Origin: an uncultured Bacteroidales bacterium
GTDB taxonomy: Bacteria; Bacteroidota; Bacteroidia; Bacteroidales; UBA932
Reading direction: 5' to 3'
Assembly (NCBI GenBank): GCA_945983015.1
Contig: CAMFSN010000059.1
Location: 1-9,106 of the forward strand
DNA length: 9,106 nt
The notes below the pieces were generated by a model. The model was not told the DNA's origin. It did not search any database and saw only the letters and a program-made list of their open reading frames with translations. Of this stretch, positions 1 through 6,799 are shown in pieces (within the stretch, counting starts at the first letter, position 1; every line of letters starts with the position of its first letter). A program made the position numbers and the translations under genes.

Positions 1-36
1 GAATAGTTTTTTCATAGGTTAAATTTTAGGTTAGAA

Positions 37-70
37 GGAAAGGGCAGCGTCGTGAGATGCGGCCCTTTCT
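37..70. other. Stem-loop, possible terminator of an off-window gene
   Basis: GAAAGGGC at 38-45 pairs perfectly with GCCCTTTC at 62-69, and a G-T pair extends the stem to 37/70. The 16-nt interval can fold further (GCGT 47-50 with ATGC 57-60, including one G-T wobble). No run of T follows on the plus strand, and on the minus strand the stem is followed by CCTTCTAACC, so it is not a classical intrinsic terminator. It lies near the left edge and could end a transcript entering from either side, or simply be a structured intergenic repeat. The fold is seen directly; the function is a guess. Confidence 0.35.
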
Positions 71-103
71 GATTATACTTGTAGATTGAAAAGATTTCAA
101 GTT

Positions 104-133
104 CCGTGAGCAAATCAGGCTTTTTACTCACTG
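104..133. repeat. Orphan copy of the 30-bp palindromic unit
   Basis: This 30-bp segment differs at a single base (position 29, C to T) from the fourth unit of the downstream array (521-550). It keeps the invariant arms GTGAG at 106-110 and CTCAC at 127-131, separated by 16 bases. It is preceded by a GTT like the array linkers, but it lies 264 bp before the first array unit, which is not a multiple of the 51-bp period. An additional half-site, GTGAG at 133-137, follows at once, so ACTCAC-T-GTGAGT forms a small palindrome at the junction. It is either a detached outlier of the array or evidence that the unit is dispersed in the genome. Confidence 0.85.
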
Positions 134-367
134 TGAGTTCAGGGTCTTGAGGGAATAGAGCGAAGTTACCTTGATATACTCAGGAACCTACTGTAGATAT
201 AGTGGGGAATTAGCTTTGCGAATAATAATTATTATCCTCTAAACATCAGCGGTGCCGGCAGCTCCCCTCCGGAACCGTCTCACTTCGTTCGACCCCACCG
301 CAAGCGGTTCCCCCTCTTACATTGCCGAGGGTGGCGTGTGTTCCGAAGAGGACTGCCGAGCACCTTG
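134..367. other. Gene-free stretch with G+C-rich inverted-repeat module
   Basis: No supported gene is seen between the orphan unit and the array. The left part (134-245) is A+T-rich and holds a perfect 14-bp palindrome, ATAATAATTATTAT, at 222-235, directly after AGCTTTGCGA. The right part (about 250-365) is abruptly G+C-richer. There GGAACCG (271-277) is the reverse complement of CGGTTCC (305-311), and ACCG-CAAG-CGGT (297-308) is a competing small hairpin. TAGCTTTG at 211-218 matches the Bacteroidota -7 consensus TAnnTTTG, but without an upstream TTTG box and with no gene behind it, so I do not call it a promoter. The change in composition suggests a dispersed intergenic repeat, which only a genome search could show. 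Confidence 0.5.
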
Positions 368-652
368 CCGTGAGTAATTCTGGCTTTTCACTCACCGCAG
401 ACTCTTGAAAGATAGGTTCCGTGAGTAAATCGGCTTTTTTACTCACCGATGGCCTCTGGAAGACAGGTTCCGTGAGTAAATCGACCATTTTACTCACCGA
501 TGGCCTCTGGAAGACAGGTCCCGTGAGCAAATCAGGCTTTTTACTCACCGCTGACCCTTGGAAGATAGGTTTGGTGAGTAAATCAGGCTTTTTACTCACC
601 GCGAGCCCTTGAAACTTAGGTTCCGTGAGTAAATTGACCATTCTACTCACCG
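368..652. repeat. Tandem array of six palindromic units, exact 51-bp period
   Basis: Six 30-bp imperfect palindromes start at 368, 419, 470, 521, 572 and 623, exactly 51 bp apart, joined by five 21-bp linkers. The consensus is CCGTGAGTAAATC followed by a variable centre and TTTACTCACCG; GTGAGTAAA can pair with TTTACTCAC around an 8-nt loop. The outer arms GTGAG and CTCAC, 16 bases apart, are invariant in all six units and in the orphan copy at 104-133. Substitutions inside the stem (units 1, 4 and 6) are not compensated, so RNA pairing of the inner stem is not clearly conserved. Linkers are similar to each other (ending AGGTT or AGGTC), unlike CRISPR spacers. Since 51 is three times 17, reading frames stay open on both strands. 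The array is on the 3' side of the dsbD operon. Its function is unknown; a protein-binding array, a structured RNA or a selfish minisatellite would all fit. Confidence 0.92.
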
Positions 653-659
653 TTAGTTT

Positions 660-748
660 CAGGTGTGGATGAAATAGTGGGTACTTAAGCTGGATGTAAT
701 CGGGAAACTACATCAAGCGCGGAGACACTTACCCAGGTGCGGATGAAA
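660..748. repeat. 15-bp direct repeat pair with small hairpin between
   Basis: CAGGTGTGGATGAAA at 660-674 recurs as CAGGTGCGGATGAAA at 734-748, a single difference over 15 bases. Between them GATGTA (693-698) and TACATC (709-714) form a 6-bp stem with a 10-nt loop. The interval from the end of the array to the dsbD stop (653-814) has no gene. I see no T-tailed terminator for dsbD in it; the best hairpin is the weak ATAGCT/AGCTAT pair (773-778 with 795-800). The direct repeats could be remnants of a duplication linked to the adjacent array. Confidence 0.5.
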
Positions 749-814
749 AAGAGTGACCCTGCCCTAGTGGATATAGCTACCCCTGCCGCCTATCAGCTAT
801 GTGGAAAACTGTTT

Positions 815-2686
815 CTAAGGCCTTAAGCCTTTTTTGAGAAAGTCGATGTAAGCATCCACGTTCAAGTCATAACCGCGGATAGGCGCCAGCAATTCTCCTT
901 CAGGTGAAAGCAAGGCGTAGTTAGGTTGAGCATTCACTCCGAAACGCTCCTTAACGATATAGGAATTGGCCCGGCCCACCTGTTTTAAGGTTTTGCCGGT
1001 GGAGGTGGTGACCCACTTGGCCTCCGGAAGCGAGGTCTTGTCATCCATGTAGAGCGCACAGAGCACATAGTCCTCCCTAAGGATATGCTGCACTCTCGGA
1101 TCCGACCAGACCTTGGCCTCCATCTCGCGGCAGTTCACGCAGCCGTGGCCGGTGATGTCCACAAAGACAGGCTTGGCCTGCTTTTTAGCCTCTGCGAGGG
1201 CATCGTCCAGATTATCGAAGGCCTTGAGTCCGTGAGCCAGAGTTAATTGGGCACCGGGTAGCGACACAGTTGCAGGCTCGCTCTCGCCGGTCTTCGTACT
1301 CTGGGAAACAGCTCCTGAAGAGATTACAAACTCCTGGCTCTCCAGAGGTGGCAGGTAACCCGAGATGGCAGAGAGCGGGGCACCCCACATTCCAGGGATA
1401 AGATAAATCACGAAAGCGAAGTCTATGATAGCCAGGAAAAGCCTTTTCACCGAGATGTATTCCACCGGACTGTCGTGCTTAAAACGAATCTTACCCAAGA
1501 GGTAAAAGCCCAGCAGGGTGAAACATACTATCCATATAGCCAGATAGATTTCCCTATTCAGGATCCCCCAGTGGTATACCTGATCTGCAGTACTGAGGAA
1601 CTTCAGTCCCAGAGCTATCTCCACAAAGCCCAGCACCACTTTCACACTGTTAAGCCAGCCTCCGCTTTGCGGCAGCTTGTTCAAAAGGGAAGGGAAGAGG
1701 GCGAAGATAGTGAAAGGAAGGGCAAAGGCTATACTGAAAGCCAGCATCGTAATCATAGGAGTCCAGAATTCCCCCTCAGTACTTTCTATCAGCACAGTCC
1801 CTACTATAGGACCGGTGCATGAGAAACTCACCAGAACCAGAGTCAAGGCTAGGAAAAAGACTCCCCCAAGACCTTTCTTGCCAGAATTCTTATCTGCTCC
1901 GTTAACCCATTTGGACGGCAGTACAATCTCAAAGGCTCCGAAGAAAGATGCCGCAAAGATCATAAATACCAGGAAGAAGATGAGATTAGGCAGCCAGTGT
2001 GTAGAAAGCCAGTTAAATATGTCCGCAGTCACTGCATCTCCTCCAAGCAGCCAGGTAAGACCTATGATAAGACAGATAGGAAGGGTGTAGAGCAGTACTA
2101 TGAAAAGCCCGTACATCAGAGCTTTGAAGCGACCTTTTTTAGGGTCATCGCCACCCTTCAGGAAGAAGGAGATGGTCATAGGCACCATAGGGAAGACACA
2201 AGGGGTCAGCAGCATAGCAAATCCCCATAGAATGGCCTCCAGAATCAATCCCCAGATACTCTTCCCCGAGGACTCCTTAGCCGCAGCGCTGGCCTTCAAT
2301 TCAGTCTTAAACTCCTTCTCCTCCACGGCGTAGCAGTCATCTCCCTGACAGACCTGCCAGCTCACACTGCACTCCACTTCTGCCTTTTTCTTCAGCAGCT
2401 TTATGTCTTGATACAGCTTATAGCTGCCTGTAGCCACTGTTTCCCCCTTATAGTCAGTCTTTTCGTATGAGTCATAAGGCTTTCCCTGCAATTCGTAGGA
2501 CTCGCTCGGCGCAAATTCCAGATGAACGGCATTATAGTGTTCTCCCAAAGGATGCAGGTAGGCTCCATTTGGAATCTGGGCTTCCAGAACAATGGTCTTT
2601 TCAGTCGTCTCAGGACTGAGTTTCCAGCTAACTGAAGGCGTAGCCCCCAAAGCTATGGACAGGATAAGGCTTAAAAGGATATTCAT
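815..2686 (-). CDS. dsbD: Protein-disulfide reductase DsbD, three-domain form
   Basis: This inner-membrane protein carries electrons from cytoplasmic thioredoxin to periplasmic thiol proteins. The 623 residues hold all three parts. A short Sec-type signal peptide (about 1-16) leads into an N-terminal periplasmic DsbD-alpha domain with its cysteine pair at 113 and 118 (VCQGDDC). About eight membrane segments follow between residues 145 and 435, with the conserved Cys163 (TPCVFPMVPM) and Cys290 (SCTGPIVGTV). A C-terminal thioredoxin fold carries CVNC at 516-519 and a cis-proline candidate at Pro588 (AQPNY). All six relay cysteines are therefore present and the gene should be active. It is somewhat longer than the E. 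coli protein. It starts 5 bp after murA, and I take it to be the last gene of the aspS-murB-murA-dsbD operon. The natural partners (cytochrome c maturation, DsbC/G-like or peroxide-reducing proteins) are not in the window. No clear terminator follows. Confidence 0.95.
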   Translation of the reverse strand: MNILLSLILSIALGATPSVSWKLSPETTEKTIVLEAQIPNGAYLHPLGEHYNAVHLEFAPSESYELQGKPYDSYEKTDYKGETVATGSYKLYQDIKLLKKKAEVECSVSWQVCQGDDCYAVEEKEFKTELKASAAAKESSGKSIWGLILEAILWGFAMLLTPCVFPMVPMTISFFLKGGDDPKKGRFKALMYGLFIVLLYTLPICLIIGLTWLLGGDAVTADIFNWLSTHWLPNLIFFLVFMIFAASFFGAFEIVLPSKWVNGADKNSGKKGLGGVFFLALTLVLVSFSCTGPIVGTVLIESTEGEFWTPMITMLAFSIAFALPFTIFALFPSLLNKLPQSGGWLNSVKVVLGFVEIALGLKFLSTADQVYHWGILNREIYLAIWIVCFTLLGFYLLGKIRFKHDSPVEYISVKRLFLAIIDFAFVIYLIPGMWGAPLSAISGYLPPLESQEFVISSGAVSQSTKTGESEPATVSLPGAQLTLAHGLKAFDNLDDALAEAKKQAKPVFVDITGHGCVNCREMEAKVWSDPRVQHILREDYVLCALYMDDKTSLPEAKWVTTSTGKTLKQVGRANSYIVKERFGVNAQPNYALLSPEGELLAPIRGYDLNVDAYIDFLKKGLRP

Positions 2687-2691
2687 AGTCT

Positions 2692-4002
2692 TTAATCTAT
2701 TCTTTGAATGTGAGCGCCCAGGGCATTCAGGCGGCTGTCAATGGATTCGTAACCGCGGTCTATCTGGTCTATATTGTTTATAACTGAGCGGCCTTTGCAG
2801 GAAAGAGCCGCCAGCAGCAGGGCTATACCCGCACGAATGTCAGGAGAGGACATCTTTCCGGGTTTAAGTTCGTGCTGGTGGTTATGTCCTATCACCACAG
2901 CCCTGTGAGGGTCGCAGAGGATAATCTGAGCCCCCATATCTATCAGTTTATCAGTAAAAAAGAGTCTGCTTTCAAACATCTTCTGGTGAATCAGAACCGA
3001 ACCCTTGCACTGGGTGGCGACCACCAGCATCACGGATAGCAGGTCAGGAGTCAGTCCTGGCCAAGGCGCATCCGCTATGGTCATAATCGATCCATCGATA
3101 AAAGACTCTATCTCATAGCTTTCCTGCTCTGGGATAAAGATATCGTCCCCTCTCTGCTCCAATTTCACTCCCAGCCTCCTGAAACTTTCAGGTATTATGC
3201 CAAGTTCCTCATAATGAACATCTTTGATCGTTATCGAGCTGCGCGTAATGGCTGCCAATCCTATGAAGGATCCCACCTCTATCATATCTGGAAGACAGCG
3301 GTGCTCACAGGAACCAAGACTCTTTACTCCAGTGATTCTCAGGAGATTTGAGCCAATCCCATCAATCTTCGCCCCCATCCTGCAGAGCATTTTGCAGAGT
3401 TGTTGCACATAAGGTTCGCAAGCGGCATTGTAGATGGTAGTCACCCCTTCCGCCAGGCAGGCCGCCATAAGGATATTGGCAGTACCGGTGACAGAAGCCT
3501 CGTCCAAAAGCATATATGCCCCCCTCAGCCCTTGAGGCGCAGTGAGATGGTAGGCGCGAATCTGACTGTCGTAGTCGTATGAAGCTCCCAGGCGGGTAAA
3601 GCCCTCGATATGGGTGTCCACCCTGCGTCGGCCAATCTTGTCTCCCCCGGGTTTTGGGAAATAAGCCCTTCCAAAACGGGCGAGCAGAGGACCGGCTATC
3701 ATTACCGAGCCGCGAAGCTTGGCACAACTCTTAACAAACTCGGCACTGAAGACATAGTCGAGATTAATCTCGGAAGCACAGAAAGTGTAGTCGCCGCAGG
3801 CGTGTTTTTCCACTTTCACTCCCATATCCCCGAGCAGTTTGATCAGGTTAAGGGTGTCCAGAATCTCCGGTATGTTGCTTATCCTGACGCTTTCGCTGGT
3901 CAGAAGCACGGCGCTCAGCACCTCCAGGGCCTCGTTTTTCGCGCCTTGGACACTGATGCTTCCGCTAAGTTTGTAGCCTCCGTCTATAATGAATGAGCTC
4001 AT
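2692..4002 (-). CDS. murA: UDP-N-acetylglucosamine 1-carboxyvinyltransferase MurA
   Basis: MurA transfers enolpyruvate from phosphoenolpyruvate to UDP-GlcNAc in the cytoplasm, the first committed step of peptidoglycan synthesis. The 436-residue protein is of normal family length and has the EPT two-domain signature throughout. Lys22 sits in QGAKNEAL, Asp320 (PGLTPD) is the expected general base (E. coli Asp305), and Arg390 (DIRAGIA) corresponds to the E. coli Arg397 region. At the position of E. coli Cys115 this protein has Asp121, in PKPGGDKIGRRR. An Asp here is known from mycobacterial, chlamydial and Borrelia MurA; it leaves the enzyme active but prevents alkylation by fosfomycin. The start ATG at 4000-4002 lies 9 bp after the murB stop, and the stop lies 5 bp before dsbD, so expression is probably coupled within the operon. 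MurA and MurB being adjacent puts consecutive reactions of one pathway side by side. Confidence 0.97.
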   Translation of the reverse strand: MSSFIIDGGYKLSGSISVQGAKNEALEVLSAVLLTSESVRISNIPEILDTLNLIKLLGDMGVKVEKHACGDYTFCASEINLDYVFSAEFVKSCAKLRGSVMIAGPLLARFGRAYFPKPGGDKIGRRRVDTHIEGFTRLGASYDYDSQIRAYHLTAPQGLRGAYMLLDEASVTGTANILMAACLAEGVTTIYNAACEPYVQQLCKMLCRMGAKIDGIGSNLLRITGVKSLGSCEHRCLPDMIEVGSFIGLAAITRSSITIKDVHYEELGIIPESFRRLGVKLEQRGDDIFIPEQESYEIESFIDGSIMTIADAPWPGLTPDLLSVMLVVATQCKGSVLIHQKMFESRLFFTDKLIDMGAQIILCDPHRAVVIGHNHQHELKPGKMSSPDIRAGIALLLAALSCKGRSVINNIDQIDRGYESIDSRLNALGAHIQRID

Positions 4003-4011
4003 ATAATTATA

Positions 4012-5022
4012 TTAAACGTGTTCCACTTCCGGCTGCAGGACGACTCCAAACTTCTCCTGCACTGCCATAATTATCTTATTCTCTAATGCCAATACCTCCT
4101 CTGCCCTTGCCTCCCCGCTGTGGTTTACTATCACCAGCGGCTGTTTTTCGTACACGGCTGCTCCGCCTACACTCGCTCCCTTCAGCCCGCACTGCTCTAT
4201 GAGCCAGGCTGCAGGGACTTTAACAAAGCCCCCAGGGAGAAGGTAGTGAGGCACAGTCTCATAGCCTTCGCACAGCTGGGCAAACTTCAAAGGCTCGAGT
4301 ACAGGGTTTTTAAAGAATGAACCTGCCGAGCCAATTTCCTCCACTGCCGGCAATTTGGAATTGCGTATATTGATAACGGCCTCTCTAACCTGCATAGGCT
4401 CGCTCGGGGCTTCGCTGAAGATAGATTTCAAGGCTCCGTATTCTATCTTAGGGACAGGAACTCGGGAGAGTCTGAACAGAACCCCCGTAATGATGTATCT
4501 GCCCTTGAATTCTTCCTGCTTGAAGATGGAGTCCCTGTAGCCGTAATTACACTCCTGGACCTTGAAGGCGGTTTTTTCCCTGGTTTTAAGGTCGAAGCAA
4601 GTCACTCCGGCGATGATATCCTTAGCTTCCACTCCGTAGGCGCCTATGTTCTGCACTGCGGCTGCCCCTACAGTTCCTGGGATGAGCGAGAGATTTTCCG
4701 CACCCCAAAGTCTATCCTCACAGCTTTTCTTCACCAGATCATCCCACTTCACTCCGGCTCCTACGGCGAGGGGAACAGTGTCAGCCCCTACGTCGAAGTA
4801 TTTGATATAGTTGATTTTAGAGCGAAGCACCGTACCCTTGAAATCCTCTGTGAAAAGGATGTTCGAGGCTTCGCCTATGCTAAGCAGGGGCTGAGGCAGA
4901 GAGTCAAAATCCAGACTTTTCAAGTCCTCGATGCTGTCATATTCGATATAACAGGCGCAGGACACCTTCATTCTGAAGGTATTCTGCGCGCTGAGAGAGT
5001 GATTGAATTCTTTTTTTATCAT
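4012..5022 (-). CDS. murB: UDP-N-acetylenolpyruvoylglucosamine reductase MurB
   Basis: MurB is the FAD enzyme that reduces the enolpyruvyl product of MurA with NADPH to give UDP-MurNAc. The 336 residues match the length of the E. coli-like type I enzyme. The N-terminal FAD-binding domain (about 15-185) holds GEASNIL, IPGTVGAAAVQNIGAYG (about 114-130) and YGYRDSIFK with catalytic Arg163. The C-terminal domain has the proton-donor serine, Ser235, in GSAGSFFKNP, and the terminal glutamate, Glu332, in QPEVEH. All three residues known to be catalytic in E. coli MurB (Arg159, Ser229, Glu325) are thus matched. Its ATG shares one base with the aspS TAA stop (TAATG, 5020-5024), a classic re-initiation arrangement, and no Shine-Dalgarno sequence is visible before it. 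This fixes the start and indicates translational coupling to aspS. Confidence 0.97.
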   Translation of the reverse strand: MIKKEFNHSLSAQNTFRMKVSCACYIEYDSIEDLKSLDFDSLPQPLLSIGEASNILFTEDFKGTVLRSKINYIKYFDVGADTVPLAVGAGVKWDDLVKKSCEDRLWGAENLSLIPGTVGAAAVQNIGAYGVEAKDIIAGVTCFDLKTREKTAFKVQECNYGYRDSIFKQEEFKGRYIITGVLFRLSRVPVPKIEYGALKSIFSEAPSEPMQVREAVINIRNSKLPAVEEIGSAGSFFKNPVLEPLKFAQLCEGYETVPHYLLPGGFVKVPAAWLIEQCGLKGASVGGAAVYEKQPLVIVNHSGEARAEEVLALENKIIMAVQEKFGVVLQPEVEHV

Positions 5023-6791
5023 TACTTGTTTTCAGCCGTGCTCTGCAGGCAGAGTTCGTCCATCTGAGACTGATCGATAAGGCTTGGAGAATCGATCATC
5101 ACATCGCGACCCTGGTTGTTCTTAGGGAAGGCGATGTAGTCCCTGATGCTTTCCTGTCCGCCGAATAGGGCACATACTCGGTCAAATCCAAAGGCCAAAC
5201 CTCCGTGAGGTGGGGCTCCGAACTTGAAGGCGTTGATAATAAAGCCAAATTTATATTCTGCATCCTCCTTGCTGATTCCCAGCACGTCGAACATCCTGCG
5301 CTGCATATCGGCATTGTGGATACGGATAGATCCTCCACCAAGCTCGGTTCCGTTCAAAACGAAGTCATAGGCATTCGCGCAGACTCTTTCCAGATCCTCT
5401 TTCTTGTCAGAGTAGAACCACTGCTCGTGCTCAGGCTTAGGGGCAGTGAAAGGATGGTGCATAGCATAGAACCTCTGGTCTTCCTCGCTCCACTCCAAAA
5501 GTGGGAAATCAACCACCCACAGCGGGGCGAATTCGTGAGGATTTCTCAGGCCCAACCTGTTACCCATTTCTATACGCAGTACTCCGAGCTGAGTCTGGGT
5601 CTTACGTTTGGCTCCGCAGAGAATGAGCACGAGGTCTCCGCTCTCGGCACCCACGCTCCCTGCCACCTGGGCTAGTTCTTCAGGAGAGTAGAATTTGTCT
5701 ATGCTGGACTTGTAGCTGCCGTCTGCATTACACTTGATGTAAATCAGACCCTTGGCTCCTACCTGAGGGCGTTTTACCCATTCGGTAAGCTCGTCCAGCT
5801 GCTTTCTGGTATAATCGGCACAGCCCTTCACTGCTATTCCACCTACATATTCGCTGGAGTCAAAGACAGAGAAGCCGTGGCCTTGAACCAGGGAAGTGAT
5901 TTCGTGGAGTTTCATATCGAATCGGATATCCGGTTTGTCGGAGCCGTAGAAATCCATGGCATCATACCAGCTCATACGCGGTATCCTCTCTGCGATCTCT
6001 ACCCCAATGGCATTCTTAAACATCTGCCTCATCATTCCCTCGAAGGTGTTCAAGACATCTTCCTGCTCCACGAAGCTCATCTCGCAGTCGATCTGGGTAA
6101 ACTCAGGCTGACGGTCAGCTCTGAGGTCTTCGTCGCGGAAGCAGCGGACAATCTGGAAATACCTGTCATAACCGGCGACCATCAGCAGCTGCTTGAAGGT
6201 CTGAGGGCTCTGAGGGAGGGCATAGAATTGGCCCGGATTCATACGGGAAGGCACCACGAAGTCGCGGGCACCTTCAGGCGTGGACTTGATAAGGTAAGGA
6301 GTCTCAATCTCCATAAAGCCCTGGGCGTCCAGATAGCTTCTGATTTCCTGGGCCAGCCTGTGGCGAAGGGCAAGGGCGCGCTGCAGAGGTGGGCGGCGCA
6401 GGTCCAGATAGCGATATTTGGCTCTGAGGTCCTCTCCTCCGTCGCTGTTTTCCTCGATGGTGAAAGGAGGGGTGACGCTTTTGTTCAGGATATTGATGCT
6501 TTCCACCCCGATTTCTATCTCGCCGGTAGGGATTTTAGGGTTTTTGCTTTCCCTTTCCAGCACCTCGCCTTTGACCTGGATGACGAATTCTCTTCCTAGT
6601 GATTCGGCCAATTCTGACAGTTCCTTTTCTGCATCTGCCTTTACTACCAGCTGGGTTATTCCATATCTGTCACGCAGGTCTATGAAGGTCATAGCTCCGA
6701 GTTTGCGGGATTTCTGAACCCAACCCGCCAGAATTACCTTTTTCCCTTTGTCGGTGAGCCTCAGCTCTCCACAAGTGTTAGTTCTATACAT
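5022..6791 (-). CDS. aspS: Aspartyl-tRNA synthetase, bacterial type
   Basis: This class IIb synthetase charges tRNA-Asp with aspartate. The 589 residues give the full bacterial architecture: an N-terminal OB-fold anticodon-binding domain (about 1-105), the catalytic core with the bacterial GAD insertion (about 300-410), and a C-terminal extension. Motif 2 is FRDEDLRADRQPEFTQID (218-235) and motif 3 is GLAFGFDR (531-538) with the ATP-binding Arg538. QSPQTFKQLLM (194-204) is the aspartate-binding flipping-loop region. The OB-fold reads SRKLGAMTFIDLRDR with Leu31. In the families I know, leucine here goes with discriminating enzymes and histidine with those that also charge tRNA-Asn, so this is probably a tRNA-Asp-only enzyme and the organism should have its own AsnRS. 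It heads the operon and overlaps murB by one base. The ATG at 6789-6791 aligns with the usual family N-terminus. Confidence 0.98.
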   Translation of the reverse strand: MYRTNTCGELRLTDKGKKVILAGWVQKSRKLGAMTFIDLRDRYGITQLVVKADAEKELSELAESLGREFVIQVKGEVLERESKNPKIPTGEIEIGVESINILNKSVTPPFTIEENSDGGEDLRAKYRYLDLRRPPLQRALALRHRLAQEIRSYLDAQGFMEIETPYLIKSTPEGARDFVVPSRMNPGQFYALPQSPQTFKQLLMVAGYDRYFQIVRCFRDEDLRADRQPEFTQIDCEMSFVEQEDVLNTFEGMMRQMFKNAIGVEIAERIPRMSWYDAMDFYGSDKPDIRFDMKLHEITSLVQGHGFSVFDSSEYVGGIAVKGCADYTRKQLDELTEWVKRPQVGAKGLIYIKCNADGSYKSSIDKFYSPEELAQVAGSVGAESGDLVLILCGAKRKTQTQLGVLRIEMGNRLGLRNPHEFAPLWVVDFPLLEWSEEDQRFYAMHHPFTAPKPEHEQWFYSDKKEDLERVCANAYDFVLNGTELGGGSIRIHNADMQRRMFDVLGISKEDAEYKFGFIINAFKFGAPPHGGLAFGFDRVCALFGGQESIRDYIAFPKNNQGRDVMIDSPSLIDQSQMDELCLQSTAENK

Positions 6792-6799
6792 TTTCGCTC

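Noticed and set aside
421..612. Plus-strand 63-residue reading frame across the array
   Set aside because: It is the mirror of the same periodic sequence: the palindrome encodes VSK and LLT on both strands. There is no ribosome-binding site or independent support.
246..650. Minus-strand 134-residue reading frame with 17-residue repeats
   Set aside because: It starts with GTG inside a palindromic unit, stays open only because the period is a multiple of three, shows no codon-phase bias in its substitutions, and ends in the unrelated G+C-rich module.
368..652. CRISPR array (30-bp repeats with 21-bp spacers)
   Set aside because: The 21-bp linkers are similar to one another (units 2 and 3 have almost identical ones), are too short for usual spacers, and no cas genes are present.
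5877..6599. Long plus-strand frame of 240 residues opposite aspS
   Set aside because: It lies entirely antisense to well-conserved aspS codons and resembles no family I know; it is a shadow of the synthetase gene.
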